Of a stretch of DNA of 64,000 bases, positions 42,500-51,386 are shown in pieces; the stretch's first letter is position 1; each line of letters opens with the position of its first letter. Position numbers and translations under genes: made by a program. The stretch comes from Anoxybacillus ayderensis (GTDB lineage: Bacteria > Bacillota > Bacilli > Bacillales > Anoxybacillaceae): NCBI RefSeq assembly GCF_000833605.1, contig NZ_JXTG01000003.1, positions 168,960-232,959 of the forward strand, in the 5' to 3' direction. Under the pieces are notes generated by a model. It saw only the letters and a list, made by a program, of their open reading frames with translations, was not told where the DNA came from and ran no database searches.

Positions 42500-42515
42500 T
42501 GCCACCTCCTATTTA

Positions 42516-43202
42516 TTAATCTTCATTACTTCCTTGCACAAAAATAAGTATATACTTGATTAATTCTAACACCGAAATAAGCGCTGCAGCAACATACGTT
42601 AATGCCGCGGCATTTAATACTTTATTTACCCCACGTTCTTCTTCATTGCGAATAATGCCTTCTGCGATCATAAAATCTTTTGCACGTGAACTTGCGTTAA
42701 ACTCAACCGGCAATGTAATGACTTGAAACGCTACAGCAAACGAGAACAAAATAATCCCTAAACCAATTAACGAAAACTGTTGCAATAAAAACCCGCCAAG
42801 AAGAAGGAATGGAGCCATTCCAGATGTCAAATTCACAATTGGGAACATACGATGGCGCAAAACGAGCGCACCATATGCTTGTTGATGTTGCACCGCATGA
42901 CCCACTTCATGGGCAGCTACCGACACCGCTGCAATCGAGCGGCCATAGTAAACCGGCTCTGATAAACGAACGGCCCGAGCAATTGGATCGTAATGGTCTG
43001 TCAACGTACCTGGGACAAGCTCTACTGGCACATCGTATAGTCCGTTGCGATCTAAGATGAGACGCGCCACTTCTGCTCCCGTTAAACCAGAGGAAGCAGG
43101 TACATCTGACCACTTGCTAAAGTTTCCTCTCACTTTAAATTGCGCCCAAATTGATACCCCGAAGGCGATTAAAATGAGAAAATCCATTGGGTGAAAAAAC
43201 AT
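42516..43202 (-). CDS. Zinc metallopeptidase, YugP family
   Basis: A 228-residue membrane-bound peptidase. The zinc motif HEVGHAVQHQ is near residue 100, with hydrophobic segments at about 5-20, 125-165 and 195-222. GLTGAEVARLILDRNGL near 40 and the FMIAEGIIRNEEERGVNKVL block near 185 are typical of YugP. Substrates are unknown. AGGGATGATATT precedes the ATG. Confidence 0.9.
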   Translation of the reverse strand: MFFHPMDFLILIAFGVSIWAQFKVRGNFSKWSDVPASSGLTGAEVARLILDRNGLYDVPVELVPGTLTDHYDPIARAVRLSEPVYYGRSIAAVSVAAHEVGHAVQHQQAYGALVLRHRMFPIVNLTSGMAPFLLLGGFLLQQFSLIGLGIILFSFAVAFQVITLPVEFNASSRAKDFMIAEGIIRNEEERGVNKVLNAAALTYVAAALISVLELIKYILIFVQGSNED

Positions 43203-43315
43203 AATATCATCCCTCCGTTATTTTATATTTTAATGGAAAATAGCCGAAAATGAAAGAGAATACCTCTACATACGTTATATACGACTATTGTGTCCAAAAA
43301 GTTTCACAAAATCGA

Positions 43316-43340
43316 AAAAAACCTCGCAAATCGCGAGGCT
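43316..43340 (-). terminator. terminator of the MBL-rhodanese gene
   Basis: Stem AGCCTCGC / GCGAGGTT followed on the minus strand by T7. Confidence 0.75.
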
Positions 43341-43354
43341 AAATAAAATTGTTT

Positions 43355-44488
43355 TTAGTGTGTATGATGAACAGCGCAACGGTTCGGACCGATTTCAAGT
43401 TCTTGTTGCTGCTCTGGCGTTGCATCTTTCACACCACGATTGATGGCAATAATGTCTTCAAAGTTCGGTGGTGTTTCTGAAGAAGCGGATTGCGCCACAT
43501 GTTCAACGAACTCCTCTTCCGTTTTCCCTTGCATGATTTCGTTCATTTGGCGAATGTTTCCTAACGTATTTCCGATATATCCTTGTTCATTCACTTCTTG
43601 ATCAAAGTTTGCATAGTGAGCAGGAAGGACGATAACATCATCAGCAATTTGTGCTACTTTGTTATACACTGTGTCGTATAAATCTTTTGCCCACTCGCGC
43701 GCTTTTCCGCCAAGATCTGGTCGACCAAGACCGCTTACGAAAATCGTATCGCCAGAGAACAACAATTTATTGTTTACGAAAAATGATACACTACCTGGGG
43801 TATGACCTGGCGTTTTAATTGCTAATACTTCTAAGCTTACTTTTTCAAATTCGATGCGATCATGATTTTCTAACGGCTCAAATTCAAAGACCGCACCTTC
43901 ACTCTTCATTAAATAATATTTTGCTCCTGTTTGTTTTGCTAATTCATATCCGCCAGAAATGTGATCGGCATGTAAATGAGAGTCAACGATATGTGTAATC
44001 GTTACGTTTTCTTTTTGCGCCACTTCTTTATATACATCAATAAATCGAGATGGATCAACGATAAGCGCCTCTTTGCCTGATACGACCATGTAAGAAAGGC
44101 ACCCTTTACCGACACGAATAAATTGATATACTTTCATATTTTCATCTTCGTACACAACAACTGGATATAAATATTCACTCCATGCTTTCATGCCGCCTTT
44201 TAAATAAAATACTTCTAAACCTTTTTCAGCAAGCATGTCAGCGACCATCATGGAAGATCCTTCTTTTGCGCAAACGACGACAATTTTTTTATCTTTCGGT
44301 AAGCGTTCTAACACAGGCTCAACGCCATCAATTAATTCAAAATAAGGAACGTTTAAATATTCAATGTGCTCCCCTTCAATTTTCCAATCTGCAAAATCTG
44401 ATTCATTGCGAACATCGAATAAGAAAAACGGTTCTTTATGAACAATCATCTCATTGATTTGTTGTGCTGTTAACGCATGTACTGTCAT
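43355..44488 (-). CDS. Rhodanese-metallo-beta-lactamase fusion (persulfide dioxygenase-like)
   Basis: A 377-residue fusion. N-terminal rhodanese domain (1-110) with the persulfide Cys in VVVCAKEGSS near 73. C-terminal metallo-beta-lactamase domain (from 115) with DSHLHADHISGG near 168, TPGHTPGSVSF near 228, FSGDTIFVSGLGRPD and LPAHYANFD, the ligand set of persulfide dioxygenases. It should oxidise glutathione- or low-molecular-weight persulfides to sulfite. Domain order is the reverse of CstB as I recall it. An ATAC-type operator is just upstream. Confidence 0.85.
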   Translation of the reverse strand: MTVHALTAQQINEMIVHKEPFFLFDVRNESDFADWKIEGEHIEYLNVPYFELIDGVEPVLERLPKDKKIVVVCAKEGSSMMVADMLAEKGLEVFYLKGGMKAWSEYLYPVVVYEDENMKVYQFIRVGKGCLSYMVVSGKEALIVDPSRFIDVYKEVAQKENVTITHIVDSHLHADHISGGYELAKQTGAKYYLMKSEGAVFEFEPLENHDRIEFEKVSLEVLAIKTPGHTPGSVSFFVNNKLLFSGDTIFVSGLGRPDLGGKAREWAKDLYDTVYNKVAQIADDVIVLPAHYANFDQEVNEQGYIGNTLGNIRQMNEIMQGKTEEEFVEHVAQSASSETPPNFEDIIAINRGVKDATPEQQQELEIGPNRCAVHHTH

Positions 44489-44508
44489 TTCATATCCACC
44501 TCTCCTTA

Positions 44509-44524
44509 TACCTTATAGGGTATT
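44509..44524. promoter_or_regulatory. CstR-like operator A
   Basis: ATACCTTATAGGGTAT, a near-perfect palindrome 20 bases before the MBL-rhodanese start. One of four related sites in this cluster, resembling operators bound by persulfide-sensing CsoR-family repressors. Confidence 0.65.
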
Positions 44525-44540
44525 TATATAGGTAAAAAAA

Positions 44541-44774
44541 TTATTGTTGTAACAATTGCATAATTCGTTGTGGATCAAATCCAACGACCCAACGTCCATT
44601 AATTTCTGTTTGTGGCACGCCCATTTGTCCAGTCGAGCGAACAACGTAATTAACAGCTTCAGGGTGATGATGTAAGTTTACTTCTTTAAACGGAATACCT
44701 CGTTCAGCTAAAAAGTTTTTTAGCAATGTACAATACGGACATGTCGTTGTTGTATATACTGTTACTTGTTTCAT
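44541..44774 (-). CDS. Glutaredoxin-family protein
   Basis: A 77-residue thioredoxin-fold protein with the active site TCPYCTLLK near residue 11 and cis-Pro in GVPQTEING near 53. In this setting it probably reduces protein persulfides or mixed disulfides formed by the sulfur-handling enzymes beside it. AGGAATGGTAA precedes the ATG. Confidence 0.88.
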   Translation of the reverse strand: MKQVTVYTTTTCPYCTLLKNFLAERGIPFKEVNLHHHPEAVNYVVRSTGQMGVPQTEINGRWVVGFDPQRIMQLLQQ

Positions 44775-44808
44775 ATTACCATTCCTCCTTTATGTTCCGA
44801 TATTTTAT

Positions 44809-44824
44809 ATACCCCTATGAGTAT
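44809..44824. promoter_or_regulatory. CstR-like operator B
   Basis: ATACCCCTATGAGTAT, 35 bases before the glutaredoxin start and between it and tauE. Confidence 0.65.
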
Positions 44825-44856
44825 TATAACATAAAGGATGAATTTTTCAACATCTT

Positions 44857-45633
44857 TTACAAAATGTCCACCCAAATTTTAATAGCTGTTGCCACGATAA
44901 GTGCAGCTAAAATAAACTGCAATAGTTTTGTATTGACCTTTTTACCAACGTTTGCTCCGATCGGAGAAGCAATTAAACTTGCAACAACCATAATAAACGC
45001 AGTCCAAAAATCAAATTGACCAGTCGTCAGTTTTCCTACGGTTGCCCCAATTGATGAAATAAACGTAATAGCTAATGATGTAGCAATCGTCATACGCGTT
45101 GGAATTTTTAGTACGACGAGCATAATTGGTACAAGAATAAATGCACCAGCGGCTCCAACAATTCCAGCGCTCACTCCGACAATAAATGCTAATGCAGCAG
45201 CGAGCCACTTATTAAATGTCACTTGATCGAGTGGAATGTTATCAATTTCTTTTTTCGGAACGAACATCAAAATGGCCGCAATTGTTGCCAACACTGCATA
45301 AACGATATTAATGCCGCCTTCACTCATTAATTTTGAACCATAACCACCAATGAAACTACCGAGTAAAATGCTCGTTCCCATGTAAATAATTAACGTTTTG
45401 TTTAAATATCCACCTTTCCGGTACGCCCAAACGCCCCCAATAGTAGCAAACAATACTTGAATGGCGCTAATTCCGGATACTTCATGGGCGCTAAATGCAG
45501 CGTAGCCAAGCAACGGTGGAATGTAGAGCAACATCGGATACTTAATGATCGATCCGCCAATTCCAACCATTCCTGAAATAAACGAACCGATAAATCCAAT
45601 GAGAAAAATCGTCACAATAAAGCCGATGTCCAT
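44857..45633 (-). CDS. TauE/SafE-family sulfite or sulfur-compound exporter
   Basis: A 258-residue membrane protein with seven to eight hydrophobic segments. [20 protein letters not shown] near 24 and the second repeat [20 protein letters not shown] near 157 show the internal duplication of the TauE family. It probably exports sulfite or thiosulfate made by the neighbouring enzymes. Upstream tusA is 48 bases away, with an intercistronic hairpin. Confidence 0.87.
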   Translation of the reverse strand: MDIGFIVTIFLIGFIGSFISGMVGIGGSIIKYPMLLYIPPLLGYAAFSAHEVSGISAIQVLFATIGGVWAYRKGGYLNKTLIIYMGTSILLGSFIGGYGSKLMSEGGINIVYAVLATIAAILMFVPKKEIDNIPLDQVTFNKWLAAALAFIVGVSAGIVGAAGAFILVPIMLVVLKIPTRMTIATSLAITFISSIGATVGKLTTGQFDFWTAFIMVVASLIASPIGANVGKKVNTKLLQFILAALIVATAIKIWVDIL

Positions 45634-45652
45634 GCTAGTTCACTCCTTGTAT

Positions 45653-45681
45653 GAAGCATCGGGACATACGCCCGATGCTTC
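45653..45681 (-). other. intercistronic hairpin between tusA and tauE
   Basis: Perfect stem GAAGCATCGGG / CCCGATGCTTC with a 7-base loop and no T run. Possibly an mRNA processing or stability element rather than a terminator. Confidence 0.55.
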
Positions 45682-45909
45682 TCACGCTTTACGAATCCAA
45701 AATTTTAATACGTCGCCTTCTTCGGCCATGTCAATCATTTCATGACCCGCTGATTTTGCCCATGCGGACAAATCGTTTTTAGCTCCTTTATCCGTCACAT
45801 GAATTTCTAATACTTGACCTGATTGTAATGTATCCATTCCTTTTTTTGTACGAACGATTGGCATTGGACACGCCAACCCTTTTGCATCAACGACAAGATC
45901 TGCTTTCAT
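45682..45909 (-). CDS. TusA-family sulfur carrier protein
   Basis: A 75-residue carrier. The sulfur-binding Cys lies in GLACPMPIVRTKKGM near residue 14, the canonical CPxP motif, followed by the DKGAKNDLSAWAKSAGHE helix. It accepts persulfide sulfur and passes it on, here probably between rhodanese and DsrE proteins of the same operon. Confidence 0.92.
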   Translation of the reverse strand: MKADLVVDAKGLACPMPIVRTKKGMDTLQSGQVLEIHVTDKGAKNDLSAWAKSAGHEMIDMAEEGDVLKFWIRKA

Positions 45910-45920
45910 GCTTTTCCTCC

Positions 45921-46316
45921 TTAGAACGTTAACGTAATGTCAGCATCTTTCGCAAAATCGAGGAATGTGACAGCTCCACCAACATCGATGCCATCTACAA
46001 AATGTTCTTTTGTTAATCCCATGACATCCATTGTCATTTGACAAGCGATAAATTTCACACCCATTTCTTGAGCCATGCTTACAAGCTCAGGGATCGATGG
46101 AACGTTCGCTTGAGCAAATCCTTGTTGAATTTGTTCTTTTCCTTCTGGAAGTGGCAATTGCTTATACGCTTCTTTATGAATTAAATTTAATCCTTCGAAT
46201 GTAAAGAAAATCGCTACTTCTGCTTCTGTTGCTGCCGCTGCTGTCGCAATGTTAAATACTTTGTATGCATCGAATAATCCACCATTTGCTGCAATAATTG
46301 CTACACGTTTGTTCAT
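45921..46316 (-). CDS. DsrE/DsrF-like sulfurtransferase subunit
   Basis: A 131-residue DsrE-fold protein. The putative active Cys is in KFIACQMTMDVMGLT near 96. The N-terminal RVAIIAANGGLFDAYKVFN fits the DsrE/peroxiredoxin-like branch common beside TusA and rhodanese genes. It overlaps the TusA-rhodanese gene by 4 bases (ATGA). Confidence 0.88.
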   Translation of the reverse strand: MNKRVAIIAANGGLFDAYKVFNIATAAAATEAEVAIFFTFEGLNLIHKEAYKQLPLPEGKEQIQQGFAQANVPSIPELVSMAQEMGVKFIACQMTMDVMGLTKEHFVDGIDVGGAVTFLDFAKDADITLTF

Positions 46317-46888
46317 TGTTCATTTCCTCCTTTAATCATTGTTCCTTTCCATTCTGTCATACCCGGAATGACGTTAAATACATGTGTGAATCCTTTTTCG
46401 GCTAATTGTTGCGCAGCGAGATCGCTACGATTGCCTGTTCGACAAATGACGTAAATCGTCTCATCTTTATTTAATTCATTCATTCGTTCGGACAGCTGTC
46501 CGAGCGGAATATGATACGCTCCTGGAATATGTCCAAACACATATTCCGCTTCTTCGCGTACGTCTAAAATAAATACTTGTTCATTGTTTTCTACTTTCTT
46601 TTGCAATTCGTCTAACGCGACAACGTGAGGATATTTCGTTTCCTCTTTGCTTTCTGTCGGATTCGCTTTACGAAGATAATGTTTGAGTACATCCCCTTCT
46701 TCAATCGTGCCGATATATTGATGCCCTGTGTTTTTTGCCCAGCCTTGAATATCGGCAAGCGATCCTTTGTCCGTTGCTTGCACTTCCAGCACTTGGCCAG
46801 GTTGTAGCTGTTCCATTGCCTTTTTCGTGCGAACGATCGGCATTGGACAAGATAGCCCACGCGCATCAACGACAAGATCTACATTCAT
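46313..46888 (-). CDS. TusA-rhodanese fusion protein
   Basis: A 191-residue two-domain protein: TusA domain (1-75, Cys in GLSCPMPIVRTKKAM near 14) and rhodanese domain (about 88-188, persulfide Cys in IYVICRTGNRSDLA near 150). Both catalytic cysteines are present, so sulfur could be transferred within one chain. Its TusA half is close to the stand-alone TusA of the operon, suggesting duplication. Confidence 0.92.
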   Translation of the reverse strand: MNVDLVVDARGLSCPMPIVRTKKAMEQLQPGQVLEVQATDKGSLADIQGWAKNTGHQYIGTIEEGDVLKHYLRKANPTESKEETKYPHVVALDELQKKVENNEQVFILDVREEAEYVFGHIPGAYHIPLGQLSERMNELNKDETIYVICRTGNRSDLAAQQLAEKGFTHVFNVIPGMTEWKGTMIKGGNEQ

Positions 46889-46899
46889 TCGATTCCCTC

Positions 46900-47199
46900 C
46901 TATCGTTCGATCTCACCTGTCCACTCAAGCATACCACCCGTCATATTCACGACTTGGTATCCGTAGCTTTCTAACAACTGACAAGCCATACCACTTCGAT
47001 TTCCTGAGCGACAAACGAGAATATGCTCCTCATTTTTATCAAATTCATTCATTCGCTCAAGCAATTGACCGAGCGGAATGTGGCGTGCGCCTGGAATTTT
47101 CCCATGCGCCACTTCTTCATATTCGCGCACGTCAATAATGCTAAGTGCACGCCCCTCTTTTAATTGTTGCTCTAGTTCTTGTGGGGAGATATGTTTCAT
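46900..47199 (-). CDS. single-domain rhodanese
   Basis: A 99-residue rhodanese with the persulfide Cys in HILVCRSGNRSGMA near 60. First gene of the sulfur operon. ATG 47199 follows GAGAGGTGAGG; a GTG 9 bases upstream overlaps the ribosome site. Its substrate may be thiosulfate or protein persulfide. Confidence 0.9.
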   Translation of the reverse strand: MKHISPQELEQQLKEGRALSIIDVREYEEVAHGKIPGARHIPLGQLLERMNEFDKNEEHILVCRSGNRSGMACQLLESYGYQVVNMTGGMLEWTGEIER

Positions 47200-47214
47200 T
47201 TTCCTCACCTCTCT

Positions 47215-47230
47215 ATACTCATAAGGGTAT
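47215..47230. promoter_or_regulatory. CstR-like operator C
   Basis: ATACTCATAAGGGTAT, 16 bases before the rhodanese start codon, inside the likely promoter-leader of the sulfur operon. Confidence 0.65.
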
Positions 47231-47260
47231 ATTTCGTCGTAAAAAAATAAGTTATTACCA

Positions 47261-47276
47261 TTACCTCTATGAGTAT
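47261..47276. promoter_or_regulatory. CstR-like operator D
   Basis: TTACCTCTATGAGTAT, 30 bases upstream of operator C. The pair would bracket the operon promoter. Confidence 0.55.
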
Positions 47277-47315
47277 ATTACAAAACCCCCACCCGTTTGT
47301 CAACTGTTTTTTCGC

Positions 47316-47346
47316 AAAAAAAAACCTTGTATCACACAAGGGTTTA
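47316..47346 (-). terminator. terminator of yhbH
   Basis: Stem AAACCCTTGTG / TACAAGGTTT with T9 on the minus strand; it overlaps the yhbH stop. Confidence 0.75.
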
Positions 47347-48504
47347 AACAAGCGTTTTCTGTTCTTCTTTTCGGAAAAAGTTTCTCATCGCCTGCAACAC
47401 ATCCGATTTTTGTTTTAAAATGTAATAGCGAAATTTTTCATCTTTAATATGTTTGTACGCTGACATGAGCGTAGAATGACGATTGTACTGATTCACTTCC
47501 CCGTATCCAAACATATTCGATACTTTCATTAACTCTTGCACAAGTTTGACACAGCGAGCGTTATCAGACGTTAAATTATCGCCATCGGAAAAATGGAACG
47601 GATAAATATTATATTTTGTCGGGGAGTATTTTGTTTCAATCACTTCTAGCGCTTTGCGATACGCTGATGAACAAATGGTTCCACCGCTTTCTCCTTTTGT
47701 GAAAAATTCTTCTTCTGTTACGATTTTTGCTTCGGTATGATGAGCGATAAAAACAATATCGACTGTTTCATATTTCGTGCGCAAAAATCTTGTCATCCAA
47801 AAGAAGAAACTTCTAGCCATATACTTTTCCCATACGCCCATCGATCCGCTCGTATCCATCATCGCAATGACAACTGCTTTTGAATCTGGCTTGATGACTT
47901 CATTCCACGTTTTAAATTTTAAATCTTCTGGATAAATTGGATAAAAGCTTGGATTACCGCTTAATGCATTTCGTTTAAACGCAGCCATCATCGTTTTTTT
48001 CTTATCAATATTTCCCATTAATCCTGTTCGACGAATATCATTAAATTCGATATGTTGAACAACGTGATCTGCGTGTTGCTTTTTCTTTAAATCTGGAAGT
48101 TCCAATTGACTAAACAAAGCTTCTTCTAATTCCATTAAAGACACTTCTGCTTCATAATAGTCTTGCCCTGCTATATCACCTGCTCCTTGACCTTTTCCTG
48201 GTCCTTTTTGACCGTCGCCAGAACCGTCGCGCGCAATCACATCGCCAACTTGACTGTCCCCATCGCCTTGGCCGACATGTTTATTTTTGTCATAGTTATA
48301 ACGAATTTTATATTCATCTAACGAACGAATCGGTATTTTTATGACATCGCGACCATTTGACATAATAATGCTTTCTTCTGTAATTAAGTCGCCAAGATTA
48401 TTTTTAATCGCTTCTTTCACCTTTTCTTCGTGCCGTTTTTGATCATCGTGGCCTTTTCGATGGAGGGACCAATCTTCTTTTGACACAACGAAGTTTCTAC
48501 TCAT
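47344..48504 (-). CDS. yhbH: YhbH (DUF444 sporulation/stress protein)
   Basis: A 386-residue cytosolic protein. [20 protein letters not shown] near 88 and the [20 protein letters not shown] stretch near 217 (a von Willebrand A-like metal site, DTSGS) are diagnostic. It is the YeaH homologue that accompanies the PrkA kinase in many bacteria; in B. subtilis it is SigE dependent. AGGAGG lies near the ATG. Downstream of prkA on the same strand. Confidence 0.94.
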   Translation of the reverse strand: MSRNFVVSKEDWSLHRKGHDDQKRHEEKVKEAIKNNLGDLITEESIIMSNGRDVIKIPIRSLDEYKIRYNYDKNKHVGQGDGDSQVGDVIARDGSGDGQKGPGKGQGAGDIAGQDYYEAEVSLMELEEALFSQLELPDLKKKQHADHVVQHIEFNDIRRTGLMGNIDKKKTMMAAFKRNALSGNPSFYPIYPEDLKFKTWNEVIKPDSKAVVIAMMDTSGSMGVWEKYMARSFFFWMTRFLRTKYETVDIVFIAHHTEAKIVTEEEFFTKGESGGTICSSAYRKALEVIETKYSPTKYNIYPFHFSDGDNLTSDNARCVKLVQELMKVSNMFGYGEVNQYNRHSTLMSAYKHIKDEKFRYYILKQKSDVLQAMRNFFRKEEQKTLV

Positions 48505-48693
48505 TTTTTTCCCCTCCTACATGTAAAATAATGATGCACACTTTCCCTTTTCCTCGCATACAATATGTTGGCTTTGAAAAATAATGAATGAATGGTTGGT
48601 TACTTTATCCTATGCAGCGAACGAAAAAAATTGACAAATGATTTCGAAAATTGCTCTAATCCTTTTTCATTGGACAAGCCTGTTTTCTAAGAT

Positions 48694-48726
48694 GATAAAA
48701 CAAAGCATGCCAAGTGCGGCATGCTT
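48694..48726 (-). terminator. terminator of prkA
   Basis: Stem AAGCATGCC / GGCATGCTT with a 6-base loop followed by TGTTTTATC on the minus strand; it touches the prkA stop codon. Confidence 0.65.
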
Positions 48727-50620
48727 ATCTGTTTAATAAACTTCCGACATAACGAAGCAACTCATTTGCCGAAGTGGAATTGTAACCGTACTCGTCAATT
48801 AAACGAGCGACAACTTCATTAATTTTCTTTAGTTGTTGTTCATCCGGTGTTTTCGTTGATGTCGTAATTTTGACGATGTCTTTTAAATCGGCAAATAGCT
48901 TTTTCTGAATCGCTTCGCGTAACCGTTCATGTGAATTATAATCAAAGCGCTGACCTTTGCGCGCATATGCCGAAATGCGAATTAAAATTTCTTCACGGAA
49001 CGCCTTTTTCGCATTTTCTGAAATGCCGATTTGTTCTTCAATCGATCGCATTAACTTTTCATCTGGATTCATTTCTTCTCCCGTTAACGGATCGCGAATT
49101 TTCGCTTTGTTGCAGTATGCTTCCACATTATCTAAATAATTGTCCATCAACGTTTTCGCCGATTCTTCATACGAATAAACAAACGCTTTTTGCACTTCAC
49201 GCTTTGCAATTTCGTCGTATTCTTTTCGCGCAATCGAAATGAAGTTTAAATAACGTTCCCGATCTTCTTTTGAAATAGACGGGTGATGCTCTAATCCTTC
49301 CTTCAATGCCCGTAATACATCTAGCGCATTAATGGACGGCACTTCTTTCCGAATAATACAAGACGAAATGCGATTAATGACATAGCGTGGATCAATGCCG
49401 CTCATTCCTTCATCCGGATATTCTTTTTTCAATTCCTCTACATCGACTTCATTAAATCCTTCGACAAGCTCACCGTCATACAAGCGCATTTTTTTCACAA
49501 GGTCAATATCGCCACGTTTCGGCTCTTTCAAACGCGTTAAAATCGTAAACATCGCGGCTACCCGAAGCGTATGCGGTGCAATATGCACGTCCGCCACATC
49601 GCTTTCACGAATCATTTTTTCATAAATGCGTTCTTCTTCTGACACTTTTAAGTTATATGGAATTGGCATAACGATAATGCGCGAATGAAGCGCCTCGTTC
49701 TTTTTATTCGCAATAAATGAACGATACTCTGTTTCGTTCGTGTGAGCAACAATCAATTCATCGGCACTAATAAGCGCAAAACGTCCTGCTTTAAAGTTTC
49801 CTTCTTGCGTTAAAGAAAGCAAATGCCATAAAAACTTTTCATCGCACTTTAACATTTCTTGAAATTCCATAATGCCGCGATTTGCTTTGTTTAACTCCCC
49901 ATCAAAGCGATATGCGCGCGGATCCGATTCTGACCCATATTGAGCAATCGTAGAAAAATCAATGCTTCCGGTTAAATCAGCAATGTCTTGCGACTTCGGA
50001 TCGGATGGGCTAAACGTCCCAATTCCAACGCGCTTATCTTCTGAGAAAAAGATGCGTTCGACCATCACATCTTCAATGCGCCCACCATATTCTTTTTCAA
50101 GCCGCATCATATTTAATGGCGACAAATTTCCTTCGATACGAATGCCATACTCTTTATAAAACTCATCGCGCAAGTTGTGCGGAATTAAATGAAGCGGATC
50201 TTCATGCATCGGACATCCTTTAATGGCATATACGGCGCCACGATCCGTATATGAATACGCCTCAAGCCCTCGCTTTAACATCGTCACAAGCGTTGATTTT
50301 CCGCCGCTTACCGGTCCCATTAACAACAAAATGCGCTTTCGAACATCTAAACGTTTAGCAGCTGGATGAAAATATTCTTCCACAAGCCGCTCTAACGCTT
50401 CCTCAAGTCCAAACAATTGCCCGCTAAAAAAGTTGTATTTTTTCTTTCCGTCTATTTCTTCTACCCCGGCATCTTTAATCATATTGTAAACGCGAGAATG
50501 AGCAGACTGAGCTACCCACGGCTTTTCTTTTACGATTTCCAAGTACTCCGCAAATGTCCCTTCCCACTTTAATTTTTGTTCTTCTTCTCTATATTTTTGT
50601 ATTTTTTTTAAAATGTCCAT
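48725..50620 (-). CDS. prkA: Serine protein kinase PrkA
   Basis: A 631-residue AAA-type protein, PrkA/YeaG family. The P-loop LLMGPVSGGKSTLVTMLKRG is near 97, AIKGCPMHEDPLHLIPHNLR near 133, and the C-terminal kinase-like region from about 430. It is needed for efficient sporulation in B. subtilis. ATG 50620 gives MDILKKIQKYREEEQ, the usual start; the upstream in-frame extension is spurious. Gene order prkA-yhbH is conserved; spoVR is elsewhere in this window. Confidence 0.94.
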   Translation of the reverse strand: MDILKKIQKYREEEQKLKWEGTFAEYLEIVKEKPWVAQSAHSRVYNMIKDAGVEEIDGKKKYNFFSGQLFGLEEALERLVEEYFHPAAKRLDVRKRILLLMGPVSGGKSTLVTMLKRGLEAYSYTDRGAVYAIKGCPMHEDPLHLIPHNLRDEFYKEYGIRIEGNLSPLNMMRLEKEYGGRIEDVMVERIFFSEDKRVGIGTFSPSDPKSQDIADLTGSIDFSTIAQYGSESDPRAYRFDGELNKANRGIMEFQEMLKCDEKFLWHLLSLTQEGNFKAGRFALISADELIVAHTNETEYRSFIANKKNEALHSRIIVMPIPYNLKVSEEERIYEKMIRESDVADVHIAPHTLRVAAMFTILTRLKEPKRGDIDLVKKMRLYDGELVEGFNEVDVEELKKEYPDEGMSGIDPRYVINRISSCIIRKEVPSINALDVLRALKEGLEHHPSISKEDRERYLNFISIARKEYDEIAKREVQKAFVYSYEESAKTLMDNYLDNVEAYCNKAKIRDPLTGEEMNPDEKLMRSIEEQIGISENAKKAFREEILIRISAYARKGQRFDYNSHERLREAIQKKLFADLKDIVKITTSTKTPDEQQLKKINEVVARLIDEYGYNSTSANELLRYVGSLLNR

Positions 50621-50786
50621 ACACGGACCTCCTCCACCTTTGATGTCTAGCGTCATGATTAATACCATATGTATGCAAGGATGTCCGTAATCATTCGTGA
50701 AAGTATGACTTTCATCCCTCTATACAATTAAGCTATAATGAAAGCGTGGACATTTTATTGTCACTTCATAAGGGAGGAGATTTCAT

Positions 50787-50879
50787 ATGAAAACACTTCT
50801 TGTTCTTGGCGTCATTTTCGCCTTCTTGGCTGCGATCTTCACAGCAGGATATAACGATAAGCCGGAAGTAAAAAATTAA
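50787..50879 (+). CDS. 30-residue membrane or secreted peptide, unrecognised
   Basis: MKTLLVLGVIFAFLAAIFTA followed by GYNDKPEVKN: one hydrophobic helix and a polar C-terminus. GGGAGGAG lies 7 bases before ATG, a TATAAT stands about 55 bases upstream, and a strong terminator overlaps the stop. The set of signals makes it a real transcription unit; function unknown. Confidence 0.65.
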   Translation: MKTLLVLGVIFAFLAAIFTAGYNDKPEVKN

Positions 50880-50906
50880 GCGACTTTCATTCGAAAGTCG
50901 CTTAAA
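50876..50906. terminator. bidirectional terminator between small peptide gene and trmL
   Basis: Perfect stem TTAAGCGACTTTC / GAAAGTCGCTTAA with a 4-base loop, containing both stop codons. Confidence 0.8.
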
Positions 50907-51375
50907 ATACATTTGGAAAGTTTTGTTGTCTTAACGCCTCATATACAAGAATGGCTGCTGTGTTCGATAAATTGAGTGAGCGAACGTATTCGTTCATTGG
51001 AATGCGTAAACAACGTTCCATATTGTTTTCGATTAAGTCTTTTGGCAAACCGCTCGTCTCTCGACCGAAAACGAAAAAGTAATCTTTCGTTTGATCACTA
51101 TAGTCAAACGATGTGTAATATGTTTGACCAAACTTTGTAATAAAGAAAAATTCGCCTTCTTTATATTTATCAAAAAGCTCTTGTAATGAATCGTAATAGT
51201 GAATATCTACATATTCCCAATAATCTAATCCGGCACGCTTCAACATTTTGTCATCCGTTGAAAATCCGAGTGGACGAATTAAATGTAAAGACGTTCCTGT
51301 TGCTGCACATGTACGTGCAATATTGCCCGTATTCGCTGGAATTTCTGGTTGATATAAAACGACATGTAAAGCCAC
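50902..51375 (-). CDS. trmL: tRNA (cytidine/uridine-34 2'-O)-methyltransferase TrmL
   Basis: A 157-residue SPOUT methyltransferase that methylates the wobble ribose of tRNA-Leu species. YQPEIPANTGNIARTCAATG opens the fold; FGRETSGLPKDLI near 100 and RIPMNEYVRSLNLSNTAAIL near 122 form the knotted SAM site. Two tRNA-Leu genes (CAA, TAA) at the end of this window are potential substrates. GTG 51375 matches the known N-terminus xLHVVLYQPE and has AGGGGTGA upstream. Confidence 0.94.
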   Translation of the reverse strand: MALHVVLYQPEIPANTGNIARTCAATGTSLHLIRPLGFSTDDKMLKRAGLDYWEYVDIHYYDSLQELFDKYKEGEFFFITKFGQTYYTSFDYSDQTKDYFFVFGRETSGLPKDLIENNMERCLRIPMNEYVRSLNLSNTAAILVYEALRQQNFPNVF

Positions 51376-51386
51376 GTTCTTCACCC

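Noticed and set aside
48565..48580. SigE-like CATACAAT on the plus strand before yhbH
   Set aside because: No gene on that strand follows it; the reverse orientation does not fit SigE for yhbH.
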